From Rhizobium sp. CCGE 510 (lineage in GTDB: Bacteria > Pseudomonadota > Alphaproteobacteria > Rhizobiales > Rhizobiaceae): a stretch of DNA of 64,000 nucleotides. Both the position numbers and the translations under genes were made by a program. Shown here in pieces: positions 52,282 to 60,052 of this stretch. The notes below the pieces were generated by a model. It had not been told where the DNA came from, ran no database searches, and saw nothing but the letters and a program-made list of their open reading frames with translations. Within the stretch, counting starts at the first letter, position 1. Every line of letters begins with the position of its first letter. The stretch spans positions 744,001 through 808,000 of the forward strand of contig NZ_AEYF01000045.1 in assembly GCF_000292525.1 (NCBI RefSeq), written 5' to 3'.

Positions 52282-53058
52282 TTAAATGCCGGCATACCAT
52301 TCGTAGCCGCGATCCTCCCAGAACCCGCCATTGCCACCGTAAAGCCGACCGAGATCCGCGACCGCTTCGATGCGGGTCAGATACTTCGCCTGCTTGTAAC
52401 CGAGCTGCCGCTCGACCCTCAGCCTCAGCGGCGCTCCATGCGCTACTTCCAGGTCACGGCCGTTCATCGAATAGGCAAGGATCGCCTGCGGATGGAAGGC
52501 GTCGACCAGATCGACACTCTCATAGTACCAGCCGGTACCATCCAGCGTCTTTTCGTATTCATCGGCGCAATGGAACACGATATAGCGCGCCTCGGGCTTC
52601 AGCCCGACCGATTGCAGCAGGGCGCCGAGCGGCAGGCCCGTCCATTTGCCGATGGCGCTCCAGCCTTCGACGCAGTCGTGGCGGGTGATCTGGGTGCGCG
52701 ACGGCATCGCCTTCAACTGGGCAAGCGAGAGCTGAGCCGGTTTTTCCACCAGTCCACCGATATCAAGTCTCCAGGTCGAAAACTGCTGGCTCATCCATTC
52801 GAGATATTGCGGGTTGTCAGGCATGCTGGTGCCGTTCGAGCGAAAGACCGGTGAGAGATCCGCCTCGCTGAATTCACGGGCCAGCGCCTTGTCGCCTTGC
52901 AGGAAGCGCTGTGCCTTCATGCTGAACCCTTCGGCGATTTTCAGGACCGACTTCGTCCGGTCGCTTTCGACCAGTGCGTCGCAGCCGCTCAATCCCAGTG
53001 CGGACGCTGTTAGGGTCGAACCGATCAGGAAGCGGCGGCGGCTGATGAGGCGGCTCAT
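52282..53058 (-). CDS. molybdopterin-dependent oxidoreductase (sulfite-oxidase fold, MsrP-like)
   Basis: This 258-residue exported enzyme has a twin-arginine-type start SRRRFLIGS (6-14) and a lipobox-like LSGC (Cys26). The molybdenum-binding Cys129 sits in TRHDCVEGWSAIGKWTGLPL. The last part carries GAPLRLRVERQLGYKQAKYL. Its length and pairing with a cytochrome b partner, which overlaps by 4 bases, suggest electrons from quinol. The family includes MsrP, which repairs oxidised methionine in periplasmic proteins. It is not MsrP itself, as the cytochrome partner differs from MsrQ. In the ECF-linked context it may repair oxidation damage. Confidence 0.88.
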   Translation of the reverse strand: MSRLISRRRFLIGSTLTASALGLSGCDALVESDRTKSVLKIAEGFSMKAQRFLQGDKALAREFSEADLSPVFRSNGTSMPDNPQYLEWMSQQFSTWRLDIGGLVEKPAQLSLAQLKAMPSRTQITRHDCVEGWSAIGKWTGLPLGALLQSVGLKPEARYIVFHCADEYEKTLDGTGWYYESVDLVDAFHPQAILAYSMNGRDLEVAHGAPLRLRVERQLGYKQAKYLTRIEAVADLGRLYGGNGGFWEDRGYEWYAGI

Positions 53059-53897
53059 TGTTCATCTCCCCGTTCGATGGCGTAGTAGCCGGTGATCATC
53101 GAACGCAGATTGTTGAAGACACCCGATAGGATCACCATGGCGACATGCACCACGACGAAGGCGACGAGCGAGAAGGCCGTGAGGAAATGCAGCGTGCGGG
53201 CCGATTGCCGCCCACCGAATATATCGAGCAGCCAGGGCGCCACGGCATTGAAACCCGGCGACATCGTCAACCCCGTCGCAACCATCAACGGCAGCAGCAG
53301 AAAAATCACCACGAGATAGGTCAGCTTCTGCAGCGTGTTGTAGTGGCGTGCCTCGGCTCCCTTGGGAAAACGCAGCCGGGCATGGTTGACGACCTCATGA
53401 CCGAGATGCGCGAGTGTCAGCTCCGCGCCCTCAGGGGCGAGATCCCGGCGGAAATGCCGGCTGATCAGCCCATAGAGGAGATAGGCGAGGCCGTTGAGGA
53501 CGAATAGCCAGGCAAAAAAGAAATGCCAGTGCCGACCAGTCGACAGATCCTGATAGCTTGGAAGGGTAAGCCAGCTGGGAAACCCCCTCGCTGTCGCCTC
53601 GCCGTCGACATTCGAAAGACCGAGGACGCCTGTCGTATCGAAGGTGAGCGAACCGACATGCGTCAACCCCTTCACCTGATTGCCATCTTCGACGGCTTCC
53701 AGGGAGAGGAAGGACGGGTCGTTGTCGGCGCCATACTGGCCCCAATAGAGCGCCGGATGCGCATTGAATATCTGCAGGCCGCTGAACAGCAGCACGGTGA
53801 GGCACAGCACGTTCACCCAATGCGACAGGCGCACGGCAAGGGTGTGGCGGTAGACAAGCATGCGCCCGGTTTTCGTGCCGGCATCGATCGTCGCCAT
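53055..53897 (-). CDS. cytochrome b561/b6-type membrane subunit
   Basis: This 280-residue protein has four membrane helices with haem-ligand histidines: H18 and H26 in YRHTLAVRLSHWVNVL, H in GRHWHFFFAWLF (about 135-146), and H in TLHFLTAFSLVAFVVVHVAMV (about 238-258). It resembles the cytochrome b subunit of thiosulfate reductase/formate dehydrogenase type. It overlaps the start of the molybdoenzyme gene by 4 bases, so it is the electron donor for that enzyme at the inner membrane. Confidence 0.87.
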   Translation of the reverse strand: MATIDAGTKTGRMLVYRHTLAVRLSHWVNVLCLTVLLFSGLQIFNAHPALYWGQYGADNDPSFLSLEAVEDGNQVKGLTHVGSLTFDTTGVLGLSNVDGEATARGFPSWLTLPSYQDLSTGRHWHFFFAWLFVLNGLAYLLYGLISRHFRRDLAPEGAELTLAHLGHEVVNHARLRFPKGAEARHYNTLQKLTYLVVIFLLLPLMVATGLTMSPGFNAVAPWLLDIFGGRQSARTLHFLTAFSLVAFVVVHVAMVILSGVFNNLRSMITGYYAIERGDEQ

Positions 53898-53950
53898 GAT
53901 TGTTCTCCGGATGAATGGACATTTTGGGACAAGAAGACGCGGCCGCCGAC

Positions 53951-54012
53951 TGCTGCATAATTCAAGTGCTACAGCGTCCTTTGCACGTCTAAAAAGACGC
54001 GCTGCGCTGTAG
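53951..54012. repeat. short palindromic rhizobial repeat
   Basis: CTACAGCG (53969-53976) and CGCTGTAG (54005-54012) enclose an inner hairpin CGTCT-AAAA-AGACG. The left flank TGCTGCATAATTCAAGTG at 53951 seems part of the same unit. The wording resembles a short repeat scattered between genes in rhizobia, as far as I recall. It lies in the 147-base gap between the MXKDX gene and the cytochrome gene. Confidence 0.5.
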
Positions 54013-54044
54013 AAAGTTTCAGCGGCCGCGCAGATAGGAAACGC

Positions 54045-54293
54045 TTATTTCATCGCGTCGCAGGCCTTCATCATGTCGGCCTTTTTCATCGCGTCTTTTT
54101 CCATGCCCGCCTTGTGCGTGCAGTCCTTTTTGGTGCCCGACATCTTCATGGCATCCTTCGACATCTTGCTGCTCTCCATAGTGTCCTTCTTCATCGCATC
54201 GGTCTTCATCGCGTCCTCAGCCGATGCGACGCCTGCGAGCGACAGACCGACGACAAAGGTGCAGGCTGCGAGGCTGGAAAAAAGCTTGGTCAT
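54045..54293 (-). CDS. pentapeptide MXKDX repeat protein
   Basis: This 82-residue exported protein starts at MTKLFSS. A signal peptide (ACTFVVGLSLAGVASA, cleaved near 25) is followed by repeats of the form M-K-K-D-A/T-M (DAMKTDAMKKDTM, SKDAMKMSG, EKDAMKKADMM), rich in Met and Lys, plus two cysteines. It matches the known MXKDX-repeat family, small periplasmic proteins often coded with ECF sigma factors. Met-rich sequence could scavenge oxidants or metals. A promoter match for the SigF-type sigma stands at 54357-54382, so I infer it belongs to that regulon. Confidence 0.87.
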   Translation of the reverse strand: MTKLFSSLAACTFVVGLSLAGVASAEDAMKTDAMKKDTMESSKMSKDAMKMSGTKKDCTHKAGMEKDAMKKADMMKACDAMK

Positions 54294-54356
54294 GGAACTC
54301 TCCTGGAAATGGATTTCGTGTCCGCCGGCGGCCTGCCGATGGCTCACACCAAGCTA

Positions 54357-54382
54357 TTCGAGAGAGCGTCGGGATGCGTTAC
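54357..54382 (-). promoter_or_regulatory. SigF-type ECF promoter for MXKDX gene
   Basis: On the minus strand GTAACG (54382-54377), 16 bases, then CGAA (54360-54357). This agrees with the GTAACC-N16-CGAA element of Caulobacter SigF and with the second promoter here (54438-54463). It lies 64 bases before the MXKDX start. Confidence 0.7.
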
Positions 54383-54437
54383 AGTCTCACGCGCATGTGA
54401 TAGAGCTGTGATGCCGTTACTTTTTTGATCCTTCCCT

Positions 54438-54463
54438 GTAACCGATTGGCCGCTTCCAGCGAA
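54438..54463 (+). promoter_or_regulatory. SigF-type ECF promoter for sigma-nrsF operon
   Basis: GTAACC (54438-54443), exactly 16 bases, then CGAA (54460-54463). It matches the SigF-type consensus. It lies 16 bases before the sigma factor ATG, so the leader would be very short. Its presence implies autoregulation. Confidence 0.75.
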
Positions 54464-54479
54464 TGAACTCCCCGACAGC

Positions 54480-55028
54480 ATGACAACCGCCCATTCGGAA
54501 GAAGCCCTGAAAGCATTGATGCTTCTGTCCCTTGACGGGGACGAGGCGGCCTATCGGCGTTTGCTGGCGGCTTTGCGCGTGCTGCTCGTCGGGTATTACA
54601 GCCGCAGGATGGCCGCGGCGACGAAAGCGGATATGGAAGACCTGATCCAGGAGACATTGCTGGCACTGCATTCCCGCCGATCCACCTATGACCGAGAAAG
54701 ACCGTTCACGGCCTGGTTCTTCTCGATCGCCCGCTACAAGCTGATCGACCATCATCGCGGTCGCGGCGGACGCAGGCTGGCAGAGACCGAGCTTGGCGAG
54801 GAAATCGAAGGCGACTTCAGCGAGGATAGCTTGACGGCCCGCATGGACGTCGAACGGTTGCTCGACGGCTTGCCACTGAGACAGCAAGAGCTGATCCGAC
54901 TGGTGAAATTGGAGGGCCAGTCGGTTGCCGACACCGCAAGCCGCACCGGCCAGTCTGAATCGGCGGTGAAGGTCGGCATCCACCGGGCGCTCAAGGCGCT
55001 GGGAGAGAGATTGCGAGGCGCATCGTGA
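54480..55028 (+). CDS. ECF sigma factor, SigF/EcfF type
   Basis: This 182-residue protein has region 2 at about 40-105 (DMEDLIQETLLALHSRRSTYDRERPFTAWFFSIARYKLIDH) and region 4 at about 125-180 (LPLRQQELIRLVKLEGQSVADTASRTGQSESAVKVGIHRALKAL). The stop overlaps the start of the NrsF-type gene (GTGA). A matching promoter lies just upstream. In Caulobacter (SigF-NrsF) and Bradyrhizobium (EcfF-OsrA) this pair answers heavy-metal or hypochlorous/oxidative stress. The divergent MXKDX gene and the molybdoenzyme genes beyond it are probable targets. Confidence 0.9.
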   Translation: MTTAHSEEALKALMLLSLDGDEAAYRRLLAALRVLLVGYYSRRMAAATKADMEDLIQETLLALHSRRSTYDRERPFTAWFFSIARYKLIDHHRGRGGRRLAETELGEEIEGDFSEDSLTARMDVERLLDGLPLRQQELIRLVKLEGQSVADTASRTGQSESAVKVGIHRALKALGERLRGAS

Positions 55029-55669
55029 CAACGACGGACGACATCATCGAACGCCTGGTGAGCGACCTGACGCCGGTGCCGCGCTATGCGCTGTGGCGGC
55101 GCTTTGTGCTCGGCATCGTGCCAGCCCTCGGGCTCTCCCTGCTATTGATGCTGCTCGTTCTCGGTCCGCGGGTCGATATGCCTGACGTGCTGATGCTGCC
55201 GGTCTTCTGGATCAAGTCGGCCTATAATGCGCTGATTGCCATAGCAGCCTTCCTCACCGTCTATCGGCTCTCCCGCCCCGACGGTTTCGAGGGTCGCTTT
55301 TTCGGTTGGCTTGCCTTGGTCATCGCCGCCATGGCAGCTGTGGCAGCCGCCCAGTTGATGATGGCCCCGACCGAGACTTACCCGGTGCTGATCCTTGGCT
55401 CCTCGGCGCTCCATTGCCCGCTGCTGATCCTCGGATTCGCGATGCCCGTTTATGCCGGCACCGTCTGGTCACTGCGCCGCGCGGCGCCCTCGGATCTGCG
55501 GCTGACGGGCTTCGTCGCCGGCCTTGCCGCGGGAGCCGCCGGCGCCTGGGTCTATTCCTGGTTCTGCACCGAGAACGGCATGCCCTTCGTGCTGATCTGG
55601 TATTCCCTCGGCATCCTGCTCACCGGCGCGCTCGGCGCCGTCACCGGCCCGCGCCTGCTGCGCTGGTAG
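55025..55669 (+). CDS. NrsF/OsrA-type membrane anti-sigma factor (DUF1109)
   Basis: This 214-residue protein starts at the GTG overlapping the sigma stop. Six hydrophobic segments follow a short cytoplasmic N-terminus (TDDIIERLVSDLTPVPRY), which would hold the sigma factor. Cys131 (ALHCPLL) and Cys181 (SWFCTENGMPF) lie at the positions reported as the sensing cysteines in Caulobacter NrsF. This family keeps its sigma factor inactive until stress. Confidence 0.9.
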   Translation: MTTTDDIIERLVSDLTPVPRYALWRRFVLGIVPALGLSLLLMLLVLGPRVDMPDVLMLPVFWIKSAYNALIAIAAFLTVYRLSRPDGFEGRFFGWLALVIAAMAAVAAAQLMMAPTETYPVLILGSSALHCPLLILGFAMPVYAGTVWSLRRAAPSDLRLTGFVAGLAAGAAGAWVYSWFCTENGMPFVLIWYSLGILLTGALGAVTGPRLLRW

Positions 55670-55834
55670 ATCTTCTCCGGCGCATCGACGTCGGGTAGGC
55701 TGCAAACCAATATCGACGTCGAACACGACAGCCCTTTGTCGCTGAGATGCAAGAGCAGCTCGGTGCTGACCGTATCGGCCTCGCGACAAACGCAGGGCGG
55801 TTTTCTCGTGTATCTGATCGGACGTCAGTCGTGC

Positions 55835-57712
55835 TCATCTTTGCGTTACGCGTCGCGGACCGACCAGCCGGATTGGCATGTTGCCTTCGAAGGCCCGCCC
55901 GCCGCGCTCCACGCCCGCTGCGCTTTTGTCGCCGTCCAATTGGAACTGATTGACCAGATCCCGCAGGCGGCCTGCCTCGGAGGACAAAGAGGCGGCGGCA
56001 GCCGTCGATTGCTCGACCATCGCGGCATTTTGCTGGGTCGCCTGGTCCATATGATTGACGGCGGTATTGATCTCGGCAAGTCCAGTCGACTGCTCGCGCG
56101 CCGAGGTGGCAATCGCATCCATGAGCTGGTTGATCTGTACGACGTGCTCGCCAATCGACTTGAGCGACGTGCCGGTTTCGAGAACCAGTTTCACGCCATT
56201 TTTGACGTCGGTTGACGACTTTTGGATAAAGCCTTTGATCTCCTTGGCTGCCTGAGCAGCGCGCTGGGCAAGCTCACGGACTTCTTGTGCGACCACGGCA
56301 AAACCTTTGCCCGCCTCACCGGCACGGGCGGCTTCAACGCCGGCGTTCAGGGCCAACAGGTTGGTCTGAAAGGCAATCTCATCGATGGCGCCAATGATGT
56401 TCGATATCTGCTCCGAACTATCCTCGATGCGTCGCATGGCCTGTTCCGCCTCCGCTACGACAGTTGCCGACCGCTGAGCGCTGATATCGGCCTCCTGGGC
56501 CACATTGCGTGCCTCGTCGGTGCGTTTGGACGCCATCGTCACATTCGACGTGATCTCATCCAAAGCTGCGGCCGTCTCCTCGAGAGAGGCTGCTTGCTGT
56601 TCGGTACGTTTGGAAAGGTCCTGCGCAGCGGATGCGATCTCGCCGCTACCACTATCTATGTTGTGTACCGTCTGGAGCACGGCCCCGATCGTCGCGCCCA
56701 ATTGCCGGAGCGAAGCGTTGAAGTCTTCGCGCAAAGTTTCGTATTCGGCGGCAAATTGCTCCGAAAGCTGGAAGGAGATGTCGCCTGCTGCAAGCCGGCG
56801 CAGGCCTCCACCCAAGGTCGTGGTTGCGAAGCGCAATTGTTCGGCCTCGCGTTCGGCGCGCTGCTGGGCTGCTGCGCGCACTGCTTCGCTCTCGCTGCGG
56901 GATGCCGCCGCTTCCTTCTCAAGCCTGACGACATTGAGAGCGTTCTGGCGGAAGACTTCGACGGCGCCGGCCATTTCGCCAACTTCGTCGGCGCGGCCGG
57001 CACCGGGTATGTCGCTATCAAGGTCACCGTCCGACAAACGCCTCATGGCGGAGGCAATGCTTCGGATCGGATTGGCGATGCCGAATATTGCAAACAGGAT
57101 GCCGGCCATGGCGATGAGCACGGCGAGCGCGGCGATTGCGGCTGTCAACATGAAAGCGGACGTCGCGGAACCATCGCTAGCGGCCACAAAACCTTCGGCC
57201 TGGCTGCGGATGAAAGCAACCAGATCGCCCACAGCCCTGTCCACCAGCTCGGATTGCGGTTCCATATTCTCCTTGAAGAAATGAGCCGCGTCGGATGCCT
57301 TGTCACTGTTTTGCAGCGCAATCATCTGCTCTGCCAATCCGCGATACTTGCTCAGTTCAGGTTTGATCTGATTGATCAGTTCGCGACCTCGCTCGGTACG
57401 GACGCCCTTTTCGTATTCGGTGACGACCTTGTCGACGCCGGCGCCGGCGGCATCGACTTTTTGCCGTGCGACGGTCCGTCCCTCCGCCGTATCCTCCAGA
57501 AGGTACTGAGCGTAGACCAGTTTCAGCTCAAGGAAATTATCCTTGATCTCGCGAGCGGTCACGAGCCGCTGCATCCAGAAGGTCCCGATCTGCTCGGTAT
57601 TGGCACGGAGTGTCGAAATCGTGCTCAGCGAGACATAGGACAGGCCTACCATGAACAGGCTGATGATCGACAGCTTCACGATCAGGGCTTGCTTGATACT
57701 GGGGCGCTTCAT
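55835..57712 (-). CDS. methyl-accepting chemotaxis protein
   Basis: This 625-residue protein starts at MKRPSIKQ. The open frame runs further upstream, but that part has no pattern. The N-terminus has one membrane helix (about 12-33) and a four-helix-bundle-type periplasmic sensor (about 35-185). A second helix lies near 195-218, then HAMP (IANPIRSIASAMRRLSDGDL) and a second HAMP-like segment (LRRLAAGDISFQL). The signalling domain follows with the hairpin tip IDEIAFQTNLLALNAGVEAARAGEAGKGFAVVAQEVRELAQR. There is no C-terminal NWETF-type tether. It is predicted to feed CheA at the pole. The ligand is unknown. Confidence 0.92.
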   Translation of the reverse strand: MKRPSIKQALIVKLSIISLFMVGLSYVSLSTISTLRANTEQIGTFWMQRLVTAREIKDNFLELKLVYAQYLLEDTAEGRTVARQKVDAAGAGVDKVVTEYEKGVRTERGRELINQIKPELSKYRGLAEQMIALQNSDKASDAAHFFKENMEPQSELVDRAVGDLVAFIRSQAEGFVAASDGSATSAFMLTAAIAALAVLIAMAGILFAIFGIANPIRSIASAMRRLSDGDLDSDIPGAGRADEVGEMAGAVEVFRQNALNVVRLEKEAAASRSESEAVRAAAQQRAEREAEQLRFATTTLGGGLRRLAAGDISFQLSEQFAAEYETLREDFNASLRQLGATIGAVLQTVHNIDSGSGEIASAAQDLSKRTEQQAASLEETAAALDEITSNVTMASKRTDEARNVAQEADISAQRSATVVAEAEQAMRRIEDSSEQISNIIGAIDEIAFQTNLLALNAGVEAARAGEAGKGFAVVAQEVRELAQRAAQAAKEIKGFIQKSSTDVKNGVKLVLETGTSLKSIGEHVVQINQLMDAIATSAREQSTGLAEINTAVNHMDQATQQNAAMVEQSTAAAASLSSEAGRLRDLVNQFQLDGDKSAAGVERGGRAFEGNMPIRLVGPRRVTQR

Positions 57713-57948
57713 GCGGGTCTCCTCGAAGACAGATGGGATGACCGGGTTGCCGGTTAGTGCAAAATCTCGCACCAGATTCAATAATTTAGTATTAACTAAA
57801 CAATGAACCGGTGTCGTTTTTAGAAAACTTTTGCGCTGACCGACACTTCCGCGATTAGTTGGAATCGCAGCACGACTTAGAGTTCCTGGAAACTTCAAAA
57901 AAAAGCAGCCATGGCGAGCGAAATGTCTCGCCTGACGCAATTCCCCTG

Positions 57949-57980
57949 CCGTTGGCAAGCACCTACATGCTTGCCAACGG
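57949..57980 (+). promoter_or_regulatory. perfect 13-bp hairpin in the leader of the phosphopantetheinyl transferase gene
   Basis: CCGTTGGCAAGCA (57949-57961), loop CCTACA (57962-57967), then TGCTTGCCAACGG (57968-57980). All 13 positions pair. It ends 24 bases before the ATG with no T-run, so it is not an ordinary terminator. It may be an operator or a folded leader acting on translation. Its link to iron is unproven. Confidence 0.65.
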
Positions 57981-58004
57981 CTCCGGGGGACACATACTGG
58001 ATCC

Positions 58005-58721
58005 ATGCAGCAATCAGAGAACCAACCTGCCGGCATTGAAATCGCCCTCTGGCACTATTCCAAGAACGAACGGGACTGGAACCGCTGGATGCAGTCACTT
58101 TCAGCGGATGAACGGGAGCGCGCCGCGACCTACCGGTTTGAGCGAGATCGGGCTTCGTTCGTTGCCGGCCGCTATCTCTTGCGGCGGCTATTAAGCGTGC
58201 ATAGCGGGGAATTGCCGGGCAAGATCCTGTTGTCTCCGGACAAGCACGGCAAGCCGAGGCTCGAGGGTCGCGATACCCCACAATTCAGCCTCGCCAATGC
58301 GGATGGCCTTGTGGTGGTCGCGGTCGCGTCAGGATGTGATTGCGTTGGAATCGACTGCGAACGCGCCGACGCCGAGATCGAAGAGGCGGCATGGGAGAGC
58401 TATTGCAGTGTGAACGAACGGCACTGGCTCGCGCAATTGCCTGAGCACGAACGCGCGCGGGGGGCTATTGCACTTTGGACACTCAAGGAGAGCCATCTGA
58501 AGGCACTTGGCGTCGGGCTGCGCGAGGATCCCCGCAACATTGCCTTTTCCTGGAAGGATGGCATCCCTTTCATGGCGGGCGGCGACCGCGATCGGCGCTG
58601 GCATCACCGCATGGTCGAAGGCGGCAGCCAGCACATCGTCGCACTGACTGCTTGCTCGGAAGCCGGACTGCCCGGCATTTCTACACGGATATTTCAGGAC
58701 GACAGCATGCCGTCCGAATAG
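58005..58721 (+). CDS. vbsP: 4'-phosphopantetheinyl transferase (Sfp type, siderophore)
   Basis: This 238-residue Sfp-type enzyme has VGIDCERAD (about 113-121; acidic metal site) and LWTLKESHLKALGVGL (about 156-171; the W-x-x-KE-x-x-x-K motif). FSLANADGLVVVAVA precedes them. It attaches phosphopantetheine to the peptidyl carrier of an NRPS. Lying directly beside vbsO and vbsS, it most likely primes VbsS, as VbsP does in R. leguminosarum vicibactin synthesis. It is convergent with vbsO and their 3' ends overlap by 28 bases. A long 13-bp hairpin stands before its start. The ribosome site GGGGGA is unusually far (about 14 bases) from the ATG. Confidence 0.85.
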   Translation: MQQSENQPAGIEIALWHYSKNERDWNRWMQSLSADERERAATYRFERDRASFVAGRYLLRRLLSVHSGELPGKILLSPDKHGKPRLEGRDTPQFSLANADGLVVVAVASGCDCVGIDCERADAEIEEAAWESYCSVNERHWLAQLPEHERARGAIALWTLKESHLKALGVGLREDPRNIAFSWKDGIPFMAGGDRDRRWHHRMVEGGSQHIVALTACSEAGLPGISTRIFQDDSMPSE

Positions 58722-60052
58722 CCGGCCCGGAGCAGATGCGGCATCGCGGAAGCCGTCTCCGTCGCGAAGGCCAGCTGAGCATTGTCCGGTTCCGCATCGA
58801 AATGCTGCCGGCCGAGAAGCGTATTGACGATCATCGCGCTGCGCCAGGCCATCAGGCTGAGCTGAGAGTCGGCGATACCATGCGAGTATCGGCCCGCATT
58901 CTGTGCAAGCAGCCGGTTTGCCCGCGGGCCGGTCCATTGCATCGTGTAATCGTCGTTGAGGACGGGGTAGCCGTTTCTGTCGAGCGTTATCCGTTCACCC
59001 AGCGAGCCGAGAGCATCGGGCAATCGGAACCGGTAGCCGGTTGCCAGCACCACCGCATCGGCGTGAAGCACCTCTATCCCCCCATCGAATTGATTCCTGA
59101 CGATCAGCCGATAGGCGCTGCCGTTCCGCTCCATCTGGATCACATCGCGATTTGGCGCCAGTGAGGCGTTGAGATCGTTCGGTTCGAGATAGCGCAACGC
59201 ATAGAGACGCCGGTAGATCGAATGAATCGTCGAAATCGACAAGCCATCGCTGGTCAGGATCGAGTTCTTCAAAGCTGCCTGCTTCTGCTCGCCGGTGAGC
59301 TTCAGATAGGCTTGCACATATTCCGGTGAGAAAACCTGGTTCGAAAAAGGCGTGTCGTTGATCGGCTCGAAATTGTGACGTCGGCTGATCCATGTCAGCT
59401 CGCTGATGGAACCGGCATCTGAAAGCAAAGCTTCGACGACCTCGCCGCCACTTTGACCGCCGCCGACCACGATGATGCGGCCGGCGCCGAGATCGCGAAG
59501 ACGCGATTTGGCTTCGCTGTTATGAAAGCAATCGGCACCGATAAACGGTTTTGCCCAGTCGGGCACGAAGGGCGAAGATCCCGTGCCGATCACCAGGTTT
59601 CGCGCTTCCTCCTGGCCGTTGTCGAAGCGCAGAACAAAGCGGTCATCGCGGTGCTCGACGTCGCGGATCTCCGCGCCAAAACGTAAGCCGTCGACGCCGT
59701 TGGCGACCCAGGCGAGATAACGTGCAAACTCCTGCCGGGGAACGGCGTCATAATTGGCGTTCAGGAAAGCGTAGAGCCGCTTGTGGGCAACCAGGTAGGA
59801 GACGAACGACCAGCGGCTGGTCGGCAGGACCGGGGTGACCAGATCTTTCAGAAAGGACGACTGCAGCTCGACGCCGGGCATCATCATGCCGGGATGCCAG
59901 TCGAACGAGTCTCGCTGCTCGAAGAAACGGCTGCCGACCTCGGGCACCGACTCCAGCAGGCAGGCGAGGCTTAGATTGGAGGGACCGATACCGATGCCGG
60001 CAACGTCGAGCGGCTCCTTGAGGGCGTCCCTGCGGGCAAAAGCGACGGTCAT
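58694..60052 (-). CDS. vbsO: L-ornithine N5-monooxygenase of vicibactin synthesis
   Basis: This 452-residue flavin N-monooxygenase starts at MTVAFAR. The FAD motif GIGIGPSNLSL (about 19-29), NADPH motif VVGGGQSGGEV (about 196-206) and the D-x3-LATGYRFRLP closing motif (about 345-355) are all present. It hydroxylates ornithine on the side-chain nitrogen, the first step to the hydroxamate of vicibactin. It overlaps the upstream NRPS gene by 4 bases (ATGA), so the two are co-translated. Confidence 0.92.
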   Translation of the reverse strand: MTVAFARRDALKEPLDVAGIGIGPSNLSLACLLESVPEVGSRFFEQRDSFDWHPGMMMPGVELQSSFLKDLVTPVLPTSRWSFVSYLVAHKRLYAFLNANYDAVPRQEFARYLAWVANGVDGLRFGAEIRDVEHRDDRFVLRFDNGQEEARNLVIGTGSSPFVPDWAKPFIGADCFHNSEAKSRLRDLGAGRIIVVGGGQSGGEVVEALLSDAGSISELTWISRRHNFEPINDTPFSNQVFSPEYVQAYLKLTGEQKQAALKNSILTSDGLSISTIHSIYRRLYALRYLEPNDLNASLAPNRDVIQMERNGSAYRLIVRNQFDGGIEVLHADAVVLATGYRFRLPDALGSLGERITLDRNGYPVLNDDYTMQWTGPRANRLLAQNAGRYSHGIADSQLSLMAWRSAMIVNTLLGRQHFDAEPDNAQLAFATETASAMPHLLRAGYSDGMLSS

